Shown here: positions 8,001 to 17,093 of the stretch, in pieces
Position numbering within the stretch: the stretch's first letter is position 1
Layout: every line of letters starts with the position of its first letter
Origin: Halalkalibacter alkalisediminis
Lineage (GTDB): Bacteria > Bacillota > Bacilli > Bacillales > Bacillaceae_D
Direction: 5' to 3'
NCBI RefSeq assembly: GCF_028610705.1
Contig: NZ_JAQQWT010000002.1
Coordinates: forward strand, 1-64,000
Length of the DNA stretch: 64,000 nt
The notes under the pieces: generated by a model
The model's input: the letters and a program-made list of their open reading frames with translations, nothing else
Told to the model about the DNA's origin: nothing
The model's database searches: none
Program-made: the position numbers and the translations under genes

Positions 8001-11000
8001 TTGAATTTAATCAATGAATCTGTCAAACGACCTGTTGGGGTGATCATACTTGCTCTTGTTATGATCATACTTGGAGGGGTTTCCTTATCTGGCTTGAAAG
8101 TAGATTTAATGCCAGATTTGAACCTTCCTATTGCAGTCGTAACAACACCTTATAATGGTGCAGCACCTCAAGAGGTTGAAAACTTAGTGACCCGTCCTTT
8201 AGAAGGGGCATTAAGTGCGACCGAAGGATTAGAAACGATGCAATCCATGTCTGCACAAAACCAATCACTTATTTTTATGATGTACGACTTTGATACAAAT
8301 TTAGATGTTGTCATGCTAGACCTGAGGGAACGAGTCGATATGGTTCGTCAATCTTTACCTGAGGGAGCGGGGACACCAAGCGTGTTGCGTTTTGATCCAA
8401 ATCAGATGCCTATTATGCAGCTCGGTATTTCGGGAGATATGGATCTAACTAGATTGACCTATATTGCAGAGGATACCTTAGTTCCAAGGTTGGAACGAAT
8501 TCCTGGAGTCGCTCAAGTCAATTTAACAGGTGGACAAGAAAGAGAAATTATTGTTGAACCAAATTTAACGATCTTACAAGGGTACGGATTAACGATCTCT
8601 CAGCTTGCTCAAATTATTGGTGGAGAGAGTATGAGTGCTTCTGCTGGTGAAGTCGAACGGGGGGGACAAGATGTCCCTTTACGAATTATTGGCGATTTTC
8701 GCTCTGTTCGTGATATAGAAAAGATTAATATTCCACTAAGAACAGGTGAAACGATAAAACTAACTGAAGTTGCGGAAGTGAAGGATACGTTTAAAGAGAT
8801 GTCCACGCTTGCCTATTTAAATGGTGAACCAACGTTAAGTTTGGATATTTTAAAGCAATCTGATTCAAATACTGTAGAAGTGTCAAAAGCTGTCAAAAAA
8901 GAAATGGAAGTCATTCAAGCAGAACTTACCCAAGGCGTAACGTTAACAACCGTTATGGACACTGCTTTATTTATTAACGATTCCATTAAAAGTGTAGTTT
9001 TGAATATGATACTCGGTGGATCAATGGCTGTTTTAGTTTTATTAGTATTTTTAAGAAGTTTCAGAAGTACGTTAATTATTGGTTTATCGATTCCAATTGC
9101 CTTAATCTCCGCTTTTACTTTGCTTTATTTTGCGGGAGAAACGCTAAACATTATTACTTTAGGTGGACTAGCTTTAGGGATTGGACTGCTTGTTGATAGT
9201 TCGATCGTCATCTTAGAAAATATTTATAAATATAGAGAAAGAGGCTATAGTCGAATTGAATCAGCAAAAAAAGGTGCCTCTGAAGTTTCATCAGCTGTTA
9301 TTGCTTCTACGTTAACCAGTCTAGTCGTTTTTATTCCGATTGTGTTCACAGGAGGAATTGCGGCAGAGCTATTTATGCCATTAGCTTTAACTGTTGGATT
9401 CACGTTACTTGCGTCATTAGTAGTGGCTTTAACGTTTGTTCCGATGTTATCAGGAATTCTCCTTCCAGAACTGAAGGTTGATGAGGATCCTAAAGGTTTA
9501 AAGAAATTAAGTGCAAGTATTGGACGATTTTTTGATCTAGTAGACCAAGTGTATCGAAAAATTTTAGGGTGGGCACTTAAACGAAAAAAAACCATTGTTT
9601 TTGGAACCTTGCTCTTATTAATAGCTAGTCTTGGAGGAGTGAAATTAGTTGGTGTAGAACTCATGCCTGGATTTGATCAAGGAGAGATTTCTGCAAGCTT
9701 TGAAGTACCTCCGGGAACTCCAACTGAAGAAACAAGGAATATAGTAAGTGAATTAGAGCAATTTATATTTGATTCTGGTGTGACTGAAGTCGTTCAAACG
9801 TCGATTGGCGGTGGCGGTTTCATGGCTGGTGGCTCTAACGAAGGAGAATTATATATTCGTTTAGTACCTCCAAGTGAAAGAGAACGTACAACAAATGAAT
9901 TAATAACCGATTTTAGTGCTTTTGCGGAAACTCTACCTGACATAGATGTAAATGTCCGTGCTTTGGAAAGTGAGGGCATGGGTGGTAACCCAATAGAAAT
10001 TGAACTCCGGGGAGAGGACTTTGATACTCTTAAACTTATTGCCGATGACATTCAGGAAATCATTCGGGACATACCTGGTACAACAAATGTGACACATTCT
10101 ATGGGTGAAACGAGAACCGAAACTCAAATTCATATTGACCGGGATATTGCTTCACAATATGGATTGAATTACGCTGAAATTATGCAGACCATTACATCAA
10201 GTGTAAATGGTCAAATTGCGACATTGATGCGGACGGAAGGACAGGAAATCAATGTCACAGTTGTATTACCTGAAGAACAAAGAAACCATTATAATAGTTT
10301 GAAACAACTTCCTTTATTAACACCTGCTGGTGACACGATTCCTCTTTCGGCAGTAGCTGATTTTGTGCAAGCAGATGGTCCGAACGTCATTAACCGACAG
10401 AATCAAACTCGTGGTGTCTCGATAACGGGAGATCTTATGGATCGTGACTTAGGAGCCGTCATTACTGATATTGAAAATGAATTAGATCAATATATTTTCC
10501 CTGAGGGCTATGATTATCAGACTGGTGGAGACTATGAAATGATGATGGATGCTTTCTTTGACCTTACGCTTGCCTTAGGTCTAGCTATCTTTCTTGTTTA
10601 TGCTGTAATGGCATTCCAGTTTGAGAAAGTGATCTATCCATTTATTGTTATGTTTAGTTTGCCTGCCACTTTTATTGGAATTATGGCCGGTTTCATCCTA
10701 ACGGGAAGACCATTAAGTGCTCCAGCGTTTATCGGTGTGATTATGCTAGCAGGTATTGTGGTGAACAATGCGATAGTTTTAGTCGATTATATTAATATTT
10801 TAAGAAAACGTGGGTTAACAACTGAAGAAGCGATTTTAGAAGCAGGCCCTACTAGACTACGCCCGATTCTAATGACGATGCTAACAACGGTACTAGCTAT
10901 GGTTCCACTTGCCCTTGGAATTGGTGAAGGTGCGGAGTTACAGGCGCCGATGGCTACGGTTATTGTGTTTGGGTTATCGTTCTCTACGTTTATAACACTT

Positions 11001-11108
11001 GTACTCGTACCGGTAATGTACATTTACACAGACCGCTTTACAAATTGGTGGAAAGGCTTATTTTCTCGTCAAAAAAGAATGAATGATGATGAGGTAACCG
11101 TTGATTAG
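8001..11108 (+). CDS. RND-family efflux pump (SwrC/AcrB-like)
   Basis: A 1035-residue proton-driven transporter with the duplicated RND architecture. One helix near the N-terminus (VGVIILALVMIILGGVSL) is followed by a large extracytoplasmic porter loop, a bundle of helices containing GLALGIGLLVDSSIVILEN (the region with the proton-relay acidic residue), then a second loop and helices including GVIMLAGIVVNNAIVLVDY. The TTG start is preceded by GGGGG. In Bacillus the closest known function is SwrC, which exports surfactin and other amphiphiles, but there the adaptor is not adjacent as it is here. The substrate is not determined by sequence. Confidence 0.94.
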   Translation: MNLINESVKRPVGVIILALVMIILGGVSLSGLKVDLMPDLNLPIAVVTTPYNGAAPQEVENLVTRPLEGALSATEGLETMQSMSAQNQSLIFMMYDFDTNLDVVMLDLRERVDMVRQSLPEGAGTPSVLRFDPNQMPIMQLGISGDMDLTRLTYIAEDTLVPRLERIPGVAQVNLTGGQEREIIVEPNLTILQGYGLTISQLAQIIGGESMSASAGEVERGGQDVPLRIIGDFRSVRDIEKINIPLRTGETIKLTEVAEVKDTFKEMSTLAYLNGEPTLSLDILKQSDSNTVEVSKAVKKEMEVIQAELTQGVTLTTVMDTALFINDSIKSVVLNMILGGSMAVLVLLVFLRSFRSTLIIGLSIPIALISAFTLLYFAGETLNIITLGGLALGIGLLVDSSIVILENIYKYRERGYSRIESAKKGASEVSSAVIASTLTSLVVFIPIVFTGGIAAELFMPLALTVGFTLLASLVVALTFVPMLSGILLPELKVDEDPKGLKKLSASIGRFFDLVDQVYRKILGWALKRKKTIVFGTLLLLIASLGGVKLVGVELMPGFDQGEISASFEVPPGTPTEETRNIVSELEQFIFDSGVTEVVQTSIGGGGFMAGGSNEGELYIRLVPPSERERTTNELITDFSAFAETLPDIDVNVRALESEGMGGNPIEIELRGEDFDTLKLIADDIQEIIRDIPGTTNVTHSMGETRTETQIHIDRDIASQYGLNYAEIMQTITSSVNGQIATLMRTEGQEINVTVVLPEEQRNHYNSLKQLPLLTPAGDTIPLSAVADFVQADGPNVINRQNQTRGVSITGDLMDRDLGAVITDIENELDQYIFPEGYDYQTGGDYEMMMDAFFDLTLALGLAIFLVYAVMAFQFEKVIYPFIVMFSLPATFIGIMAGFILTGRPLSAPAFIGVIMLAGIVVNNAIVLVDYINILRKRGLTTEEAILEAGPTRLRPILMTMLTTVLAMVPLALGIGEGAELQAPMATVIVFGLSFSTFITLVLVPVMYIYTDRFTNWWKGLFSRQKRMNDDEVTVD

Positions 11109-11141
11109 TAGCTTGTTTCCTTTGAAGTAGTAACTCATGTA

Positions 11142-11184
11142 AAATGACTAGCAAATCGTAAATGGATTTGTTAGTCATTTTTTT
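11142..11184 (+). terminator. terminator of the RND operon
   Basis: AAATGACTAGCAAATC (11142-11157) pairs almost perfectly with GATTTGTTAGTCATTT (11165-11180), followed by TTTT. Confidence 0.85.
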
Positions 11185-11290
11185 ATAACTGATCTATATT
11201 TTGCAAGTGTTATTCATAGAATACAAGGTTACGTTAAAATAATTAAAAATGATGCATAAGCAAATATTGCAGTAAAAACTTTAAGGACAT

Positions 11291-11331
11291 AAAAAAGAGC
11301 AACCCTCTACTTTTCTTTAGAGAGTTGCCCT
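11291..11331 (-). terminator. terminator of the reductase/hydrolase operon
   Basis: On the minus strand GGGCAACTCTCT pairs with AGAGGGTTGCTC and is followed by TTTTTTATG. It lies just after the stop of the SDR gene ending at 11358. Confidence 0.8.
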
Positions 11332-11357
11332 TCATGCTTTCTCATTTAGTCTAATTA

Positions 11358-12425
11358 TTATACCTTCTCTAATTGAGTTGAAAAATATGCATTCATAATC
11401 ATTTGGATCATTTCTGGAGTTAGCTGTAAATGATTTACACTCGTGCCACTAAGTAATTTTTGAGTATGATCATCATCGAATTGAATCGCGCCTGAAAGAT
11501 AAACTTGGAAAATGTCAACCATTCCGTTCAGTTTTTCTTCCTCTTTATTCAAATTCAGCTGTTCTGTGTCTTCAGTCACCGCTAGTTGATCAAATGCAAG
11601 CGCCTTTTTTAACATAGAAAGCAGTTCAATGTTTTTAGGAGGATTCGGATTCGTAATGTTGTAGATTTTATTTTTTTCAGCATTTAATGTGGCTATGCTT
11701 AACACGTCAGCTACATAATCAACAGGGACCAGGTTAGATGTACCGTTCTTATTGGCAACTAAGCGATATGTAGCATTTTTCATGTTGGGTCTCCTTGACA
11801 CTTTTCTTTTGAAAAGATCGAGAGCCCTCATAAATCCGTATAAGGTGAATTCCGAGTCTGCTTCTCCTGTTTTGGAATCACCGACGATAATAGAAGGTCT
11901 AAAGATGGAAACATCCATCTCTTCTGCGTAGGAAAAGACTAAATGCTCGGACTTCACTTTACTCTCTTCATAAGGATTGTGGTAGTCGTCCGTTGGTGAA
12001 TATAAAGCTTCCACACCTTTTTGTTTTTTACCAACAGTGTAGGCGGTACTCACATAAAGGAATTTGTTGACTTGAATTCTTTTTGCTAATTCCAGGGCAT
12101 GATAGGTACCGTTATAATTTACCGAAAACAAGTCATCTCTTAAATCAAGGTCAAATTTAACTAACGCTGCTAGGTGATAGAAAACATCAACACTATAATG
12201 CAATTGGATCAATTCGACTTCCGTTATACCACAATAAGGAAGCGTGATATCTCCTTTGATAAAATGAATTCTCTGCTGTTCCTCAAGATCGAATTGATCT
12301 CTTAATTTCTCGGCTTTTTCAAGATTTCTGACTAGAATAAATAACTCATTATTTGTTCCACTAATTAAATTGTTTATTAATTTTCCACCTAAAAAGCCTG
12401 TAGAACCTGTTAAAAATATATTCAA
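11358..12425 (-). CDS. extended SDR / thioester-reductase-like protein
   Basis: An NAD(P)-dependent extended SDR of the NAD_binding_4 (male-sterility, fatty acyl-CoA or carrier-protein reductase) type. The Rossmann motif is TGSTGFLGG, the active-site serine region is LYVSTAYTVG, and YEESK is the catalytic YxxxK. I prefer the TTG at 12425, eight bases after AGGAG; a GTG at 12434 overlaps that site. About 355 residues, a stand-alone reductase without an adenylation domain. It lies 24 bases downstream of a hydrolase gene in the same operon, suggesting joint action on an acyl or ester substrate (inference). Confidence 0.85.
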   Translation of the reverse strand: MNIFLTGSTGFLGGKLINNLISGTNNELFILVRNLEKAEKLRDQFDLEEQQRIHFIKGDITLPYCGITEVELIQLHYSVDVFYHLAALVKFDLDLRDDLFSVNYNGTYHALELAKRIQVNKFLYVSTAYTVGKKQKGVEALYSPTDDYHNPYEESKVKSEHLVFSYAEEMDVSIFRPSIIVGDSKTGEADSEFTLYGFMRALDLFKRKVSRRPNMKNATYRLVANKNGTSNLVPVDYVADVLSIATLNAEKNKIYNITNPNPPKNIELLSMLKKALAFDQLAVTEDTEQLNLNKEEEKLNGMVDIFQVYLSGAIQFDDDHTQKLLSGTSVNHLQLTPEMIQMIMNAYFSTQLEKV

Positions 12426-12449
12426 AATAGACACTCCTGTTAGTTTGTC

Positions 12450-13247
12450 TTAGTTAGCTTGTTTCATTGGCTCTTGTTGTTCAAGTAAAAAAGTTAGAGA
12501 TAGATCATTAAATTCTTTCGCTCTTTCTAGATTACAAACGTGCCCACATTTTTCAATCACGACTAAGGTTGCATTGGGATCGTTTTCAATATCTTCTTTT
12601 AAAGGCCCTATAAATAGATGGTCTTCACTTCCCGATACGTAGAGTTTAGGTATGCCGGATGCGATACGTTGAACATCTTTATAGCTTTCTTCAACCGAAT
12701 AGCAGGTGTCATACCAACCTAGAAAATTACTTCTTTTCATTTTTATCGCTTCTTTTATAAAAATTATTCTTGATTGTTTATGGTTTGATTTCGGCATCAT
12801 AATACGTGCGAATAGGCGATATATCCATATATATGGTGTGAAATCTTTGATCGCCTTACCTAACAAAAGTAAGCCTTTTGAAAAGGGGGTGAACCTCGTG
12901 ACAGTCCCTGCTAATACGGCACTTTTCACACGTTCAGGTGCATCCTGTAAGAGGTAATGAATAATAATAGTGCCAAGGGAAACTCCAACAAAATGGGCTT
13001 GTTTTATTCCTAATGAGTTTAAGGTTGTTAAGACTTCCCTTGCTGCGACTTGGTAAGAAAACTCTTCCATATAGGTATGTAAATCTGGGGATTTTCCATG
13101 TCCAGGTAATTCAATCGTAATGACATTAAATTCTTTTTTGTAATGCTTGAACTGCTTGTAAAAGATACTAGAGTTGCCACCGAGGCCATGAATTAGAACT
13201 AAGTCCTCTTGGTCTTTTTCTCTATTATGAATCTTGTAATCTAACAT
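12450..13247 (-). CDS. alpha/beta-fold hydrolase
   Basis: A 265-residue hydrolase. The oxyanion-hole region is VLIHGLGGNSS, the nucleophile elbow GVSLG holds Ser90, the acid is Asp209 in GSEDHLF and the catalytic His236 is in KCGHVCNLE, so the triad is complete. No signal peptide. First gene of a two-gene operon with the SDR reductase. The lid region (about 115-180) is rich in aromatic and basic residues, consistent with an acyl ester or thioester substrate. The exact substrate is unknown. Confidence 0.9.
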   Translation of the reverse strand: MLDYKIHNREKDQEDLVLIHGLGGNSSIFYKQFKHYKKEFNVITIELPGHGKSPDLHTYMEEFSYQVAAREVLTTLNSLGIKQAHFVGVSLGTIIIHYLLQDAPERVKSAVLAGTVTRFTPFSKGLLLLGKAIKDFTPYIWIYRLFARIMMPKSNHKQSRIIFIKEAIKMKRSNFLGWYDTCYSVEESYKDVQRIASGIPKLYVSGSEDHLFIGPLKEDIENDPNATLVVIEKCGHVCNLERAKEFNDLSLTFLLEQQEPMKQAN

Positions 13248-13516
13248 GCATTCCCCACCTTGTTGTTATAGATCTTTTTATTATAGGCATAGGAAAAGAA
13301 GCCTGTCATTGCTTAAATGCTGACGTTTTTTGGAAGGGATTTCTTATAATCGTACCGACCCTTAGTATGAAGCCGTTAAGCGCCAATTAAATTAATGTGT
13401 CTAAATCTTGACATTAAAAAAATATCTGTACCAACGGTAAGGGGGCAAACAGAATAGAATATTTTTATCTTATTTGGGTAGATTATGAAAATATTTTTTG
13501 GTTAGGAGTGTGTTCA

Positions 13517-14296
13517 ATGACGAAAACAAACAAGGTCGCTCTTTTAACTGGTGGTTCATCTGGCATTGGGAGGGCAAGCGCTATTAAACTTGCACAGAGT
13601 GGAGTAAAAGTAGCTCTTGTTGAACTTAAAGAAAAAAATGCTGAAAAAGTCAAACTGGAAATCGAAAAATTTGGTGGAGAAGCAATCGTAACAGATACAG
13701 ATGTTTCTGATCCTTTAAGAATGGAAGAAAGTCTCCCGCAGGTAATGGAACACTTGGGGCAACTTGATATTGTGTTTGCGAATGCAGGAATCAATGGAAA
13801 AGTTGAACCGATTGAAGACTTAACAGCAAAAGAGTGGAATCAGACCATGAGCACAAACTTAAGAAGTACATTTCTATCGGTAAAATTGGCCATCCCTCAT
13901 ATGAAGGAAAATGGAGGCAGCATTATAATTACAAGCTCTATTAACGGAACAAGAACCTTTCGTCATTTGGGAATGTCTGCTTATAGTACTTCAAAAGCTG
14001 GACAAGTTGCATTTGGGAAAATGGCAGCTCTCGAGTTAGCTAGATATAAGATACGGGTTAATATGATTTGCCCAGGGGAAATAGAAACTAATATTGGAGA
14101 GAATACATTTCGAGGTGAGAATGCTCTAAAAAAAATCAACATTCCTATTGAATTTCCAGAAGGTTCACAACCGTTAGAGCATCAAGCAGGAAAACCAGAG
14201 CAAGTAGCGGATCTCGTCGCCTTTTTAGCATCTGAAGCGTCAAACCATATTACAGGAAGCCAAATTTTTATTAATGGTGCTGAATCCTTGTTATAA
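13517..14296 (+). CDS. short-chain dehydrogenase/reductase
   Basis: Classical SDR of 259 residues with TGGSSGIGRAS, NAGINGK, the catalytic serine in ITSSINGT and YSTSK (YxxxK). The acidic residue after beta-strand 2 (VALVELKEKN) favours NAD(H). Start at the ATG at 13517, nine bases after AGGAG; an in-frame GTG three codons earlier overlaps that site. Divergent from the hydrolase/reductase operon across about 270 bases, so it may belong to the same pathway. Confidence 0.9.
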   Translation: MTKTNKVALLTGGSSGIGRASAIKLAQSGVKVALVELKEKNAEKVKLEIEKFGGEAIVTDTDVSDPLRMEESLPQVMEHLGQLDIVFANAGINGKVEPIEDLTAKEWNQTMSTNLRSTFLSVKLAIPHMKENGGSIIITSSINGTRTFRHLGMSAYSTSKAGQVAFGKMAALELARYKIRVNMICPGEIETNIGENTFRGENALKKINIPIEFPEGSQPLEHQAGKPEQVADLVAFLASEASNHITGSQIFINGAESLL

Positions 14297-14425
14297 TATA
14301 ATTAAATTCAGGGTGAAATCTTTTTCTTCTTATCGTGTTTTTGATGGTTTAAACTAAATGGAGTGAATAAATATATCAAAACAGGAAATATAGTTAAAAT
14401 CATTTCATGTAGGAAAGAGGCAGCC

Positions 14426-14989
14426 ATGATAAAAAGGTGTAAGTGGGCTGAGGAACACGAATTATTAAAAAAGTACCATGATCAAGATTGGGGTGTACCT
14501 ATTTATTGTGATCAAAAATTATTTGAATATCTGACACTTGAAGGGGCACAAGCTGGTTTAAGTTGGTTAACTGTATTAAAAAAAAGAGAGCATTATCAAA
14601 AGGCTTTTCACAACTTTTCTATAGAAAGAGTCGCAGCTTTCACAACAAAAGAATTAGAGGAATTGCTTAAAAATCAACATCTGATTCAGCATCAATTAAA
14701 GTTGAAATCTGTCATACATAATGCGAATTGTGTATTGAAAATTCAAGAAGAATTTGGTACTTTCTCTTATTTTCTTTGGTCCTTTGTTGATCATACGACT
14801 ATTGTGAATCAATGGACATCACATTTAGATGTTCCTTCATACAATACTTTGTCAGAAACTTTAAGTAAGTCTTTAAAATCACATGGTTTTAAATTTATAG
14901 GTCCAACTATTTGCTATTCTTTCATGCAGGCTGCCGGTATGATACATGATCATACCGCAGAGTGCTTTAAGTTTGGAACATTAAAATAG
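14426..14989 (+). CDS. tag: DNA-3-methyladenine glycosylase I
   Basis: Removes 3-methyladenine from alkylated DNA in base excision repair. The start is MIKRCKWAEEHE, and zinc-binding residues of the Tag family are recognisable: Cys5, His18 in KYHDQDWGVP, and the C-terminal His/Cys in MIHDHTAECF. The segment LEGAQAGLSWLTVLKKRE is the strongly conserved helix of the fold. The ATG at 14426 has GGAAAGAGG upstream; the longer frame from 14363 has no ribosome site. Length (187 aa) matches the family. Confidence 0.93.
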   Translation: MIKRCKWAEEHELLKKYHDQDWGVPIYCDQKLFEYLTLEGAQAGLSWLTVLKKREHYQKAFHNFSIERVAAFTTKELEELLKNQHLIQHQLKLKSVIHNANCVLKIQEEFGTFSYFLWSFVDHTTIVNQWTSHLDVPSYNTLSETLSKSLKSHGFKFIGPTICYSFMQAAGMIHDHTAECFKFGTLK

Positions 14990-15040
14990 GGTGTTTAAGA
15001 GTTTTTGAGTTTTAAGTGACGTTAAGTAGGAGTGATTGAT

Positions 15041-15787
15041 ATGGTGAACTTAAAAAGCGAAAGAGAAATAAAATTAATGCAGCAAGCGGGTAGTATTTTG
15101 GCAGATTGTCACAAAAAAATAGCCAAAATGATCAAGCCTGGGATCACAACGATGGAGATCGATCAATTTGTTGAGCAATTCTTACTAAGTAATGGAGCAA
15201 CACCCGAGCAAAAGGGTTACAAAGGTTATAACTTTGCGACATGCGCGTCCATTAACGATGAGATTTGTCATGGTTTTCCGAGAACTCAGGCACTTGAGGC
15301 TGGAGATATTGTGACCATAGATATGGTCGTAAACTACAAAGGGGGATTAGCCGATTCAGCTTGGACTTATGCAGTTGGAGATATCTCAAAGGATGCTCAA
15401 AAGTTGATGGAGGTCACTGAGGAATCTCTTTACAAGGGAATTGAGCAGGCGGTTGCAGGCAATCGACTTGGTGATATTGGTCATGCGATCCAATCTTTTG
15501 TGGAGACTGAAGGCTTTTCTGTTGTGAGAGACTTTACAGGTCACGGTATTGGTCCGACTCTTCACGAAGCACCACAAATCCTGCATTTTGGATCTCCTGG
15601 CAGAGGGCTAAGGCTAAAAGAAGGTATGGTCATCACAATTGAACCGATGGTAAATCAAGGGACTTGGGGGAGTAAGCTAGATTCAAATGGGTGGACTGCA
15701 CGGACGGTTGATGGTAAATTGTCTGCTCAATATGAACATACAATTGCTATCACCAACGCTGGTCCTGTTATATTAACACAGCAATAA
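15041..15787 (+). CDS. map: type I methionine aminopeptidase
   Basis: Removes N-terminal methionine from new proteins. The 248-residue pita-bread fold has metal ligands in TIDMVV (Asp), GLADSAW (Asp), TGHGIGPTLHE (His), TIEPMV (Glu) and YEHTIAI (Glu). Length and sequence resemble the second, non-ribosomal-operon enzyme of Bacillus (YflG-like). The ATG at 15041 is eight bases after AGGAG; an upstream GTG at 15032 overlaps that site. Confidence 0.93.
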   Translation: MVNLKSEREIKLMQQAGSILADCHKKIAKMIKPGITTMEIDQFVEQFLLSNGATPEQKGYKGYNFATCASINDEICHGFPRTQALEAGDIVTIDMVVNYKGGLADSAWTYAVGDISKDAQKLMEVTEESLYKGIEQAVAGNRLGDIGHAIQSFVETEGFSVVRDFTGHGIGPTLHEAPQILHFGSPGRGLRLKEGMVITIEPMVNQGTWGSKLDSNGWTARTVDGKLSAQYEHTIAITNAGPVILTQQ

Positions 15788-16119
15788 TTTTTAATGGAGA
15801 GAAGTGAGGGGACAAAGCGAACATTCCTTTAAATTTCTTAATCTAAAAATGATGATGAATGAAAAGTAATGCCAAATTACAGGTACCAAAATTAAAACTC
15901 GGACACCAGATCCGGTATTTTCAAGGAATCTTTATAATTACGTGTTCTCATGGACATAGGGTACGTTATGTAACTATGAAGAATGAATATGGGAGTTTTT
16001 AATAGAATAGCCGATCCTATGTCCGAACATTGACTAAAATAAAGCTAATGGAGCTACATAATGGAACCAGTGTCCCAGGTAGAGGAGCGGTTCTTTTCAT
16101 ACTAGATTTTTTATTCATG
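15788..16119. other. intergenic with distant inverted repeat
   Basis: No coding frame is convincing. GGACATAGG (15952-15960) and CCTATGTCC (16015-16023) form an inverted repeat separated by about 54 bases, purpose unknown. Confidence 0.4.
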
Positions 16120-16154
16120 TAAAAAGAGAACATCTTAAAAAATAAGATGTTCTC
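16120..16154 (-). terminator. terminator of the mrp-like gene
   Basis: GAGAACATCTTA (16126-16137) pairs with TAAGATGTTCTC (16143-16154). On the minus strand a TTTTT run follows. Confidence 0.85.
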
Positions 16155-16176
16155 AATCGATATATTGAAATTATAT

Positions 16177-16926
16177 TTATTGAATTGTCTCTGGTGTAAG
16201 TTTGTTAATTAAATCTTTAGCCAATGATTGATAGATGTTTTTCAGTTCTGGTTCATCGGTTATTAAGACAGAAGGTTCTCCGTTTTCCTGTGGAGATGCT
16301 AGCGGGATAGAAGCAAGTACGTCAGTCCCTAGATTAGTAGCCAGTTTTTTTCCGCCACCCTGACCAAATATAAAATATTTTTCCATTCCATCAGGCGTGA
16401 AATACGACATGTTCTCAATGACACCTAATATCGTATGATTTGTTTGCTTTGCCATGATGCCGGTTCGCTCCGCTACGTGGACCGCATTTGGATGCGGAGT
16501 GGTCACAATGATTTCTTGGCACTGTGGTAATTTTTGATGGAGATCCAATGCCATATCACCAGTACCGGGCGGCAAATCAAGAATCACAAAGTCTTGTTTT
16601 CCCCAAATGACCTCATCAAAAAAGTGACCGACCATTTTCCCAATCATTGGACCACGCCAGACGACAGGCTCATTTCCTTTTAGTAGAAACCCCATTGACA
16701 TAACGGTGATATTTTCGTGCCCAACTGGGATAATCTTATTATTCATTGTTTTTGGTTTAGATTCGATGTTTAAAATCTTTGGAATGCTATATCCATAAAT
16801 ATCTAGATCTATAAGGGCAACTTTCTTGCCAAGATCAGCTAATGATAAGGCTAAATTGACAGCAACGGTCGACTTTCCTACTCCACCTTTACCACTCGTA
16901 ATTGCGATGATATTTCCATTTAACAA
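16177..16926 (-). CDS. Mrp/NBP35-family P-loop ATPase, short form lacking CXXC
   Basis: A deviant-Walker ATPase of the Mrp/ApbC group, which carries or transfers Fe-S clusters. ITSGKGGVGKSTVAVNLA is the P-loop with the signature lysine, followed by DLDIYGYS, WRGPMIG and FVILDLPPGTGD. Two family features are absent. There is no N-terminal DUF59 domain (about 250 aa instead of about 350). The segment after ENMSYF, where CXXC normally binds the cluster, reads TPDGMEKYFIFGQGGG without cysteine. I take the TTG at 16926 as start, eight bases after AAGGAG (a GTG at 16935 overlaps it). A promoter with a well-placed FNR box precedes it, so an anaerobic role is likely. It may act on cofactors other than Fe-S. 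Confidence 0.88.
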   Translation of the reverse strand: MLNGNIIAITSGKGGVGKSTVAVNLALSLADLGKKVALIDLDIYGYSIPKILNIESKPKTMNNKIIPVGHENITVMSMGFLLKGNEPVVWRGPMIGKMVGHFFDEVIWGKQDFVILDLPPGTGDMALDLHQKLPQCQEIIVTTPHPNAVHVAERTGIMAKQTNHTILGVIENMSYFTPDGMEKYFIFGQGGGKKLATNLGTDVLASIPLASPQENGEPSVLITDEPELKNIYQSLAKDLINKLTPETIQ

Positions 16927-16949
16927 GTTGCTCACTCCTTTGTTCTTAC

Positions 16950-16990
16950 ATTATAAGATAAACCGGAAAAATACTGTGATGAACATCACT
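16950..16990 (-). promoter_or_regulatory. FNR-activated promoter of the mrp-like gene
   Basis: TGTGATGAACATCACT (16975-16990) matches the FNR/CRP consensus TGTGA-N6-TCACA at 9 of 10 positions. On the minus strand TATAAT (16955-16950) lies with its centre 30 bases away, placing the box close to -41 (class II activation). The predicted transcript starts a few bases before AAGGAG. Confidence 0.75.
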
Positions 16991-17049
16991 TTTTAAAGGT
17001 TAAGTTGATAATGAAGAGGAGATTTTTAAAAAAATACATGGTCCTATAC

Positions 17050-17084
17050 AAAAAAAGGAGGACGATCTCGGAGTATCATCCTCA
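17050..17084 (-). terminator. terminator of the fnr gene
   Basis: On the minus strand GAGGATGAT and ATCGTCCTC pair imperfectly and are followed by seven T residues (17050-17056). Confidence 0.7.
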
Positions 17085-17093
17085 ATTAATCTA

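Noticed and set aside
9245-9664. 139-codon open frame on the minus strand inside the RND pump gene
   Set aside because: It is antisense to a clearly conserved coding region and shows only low-complexity mirror composition.
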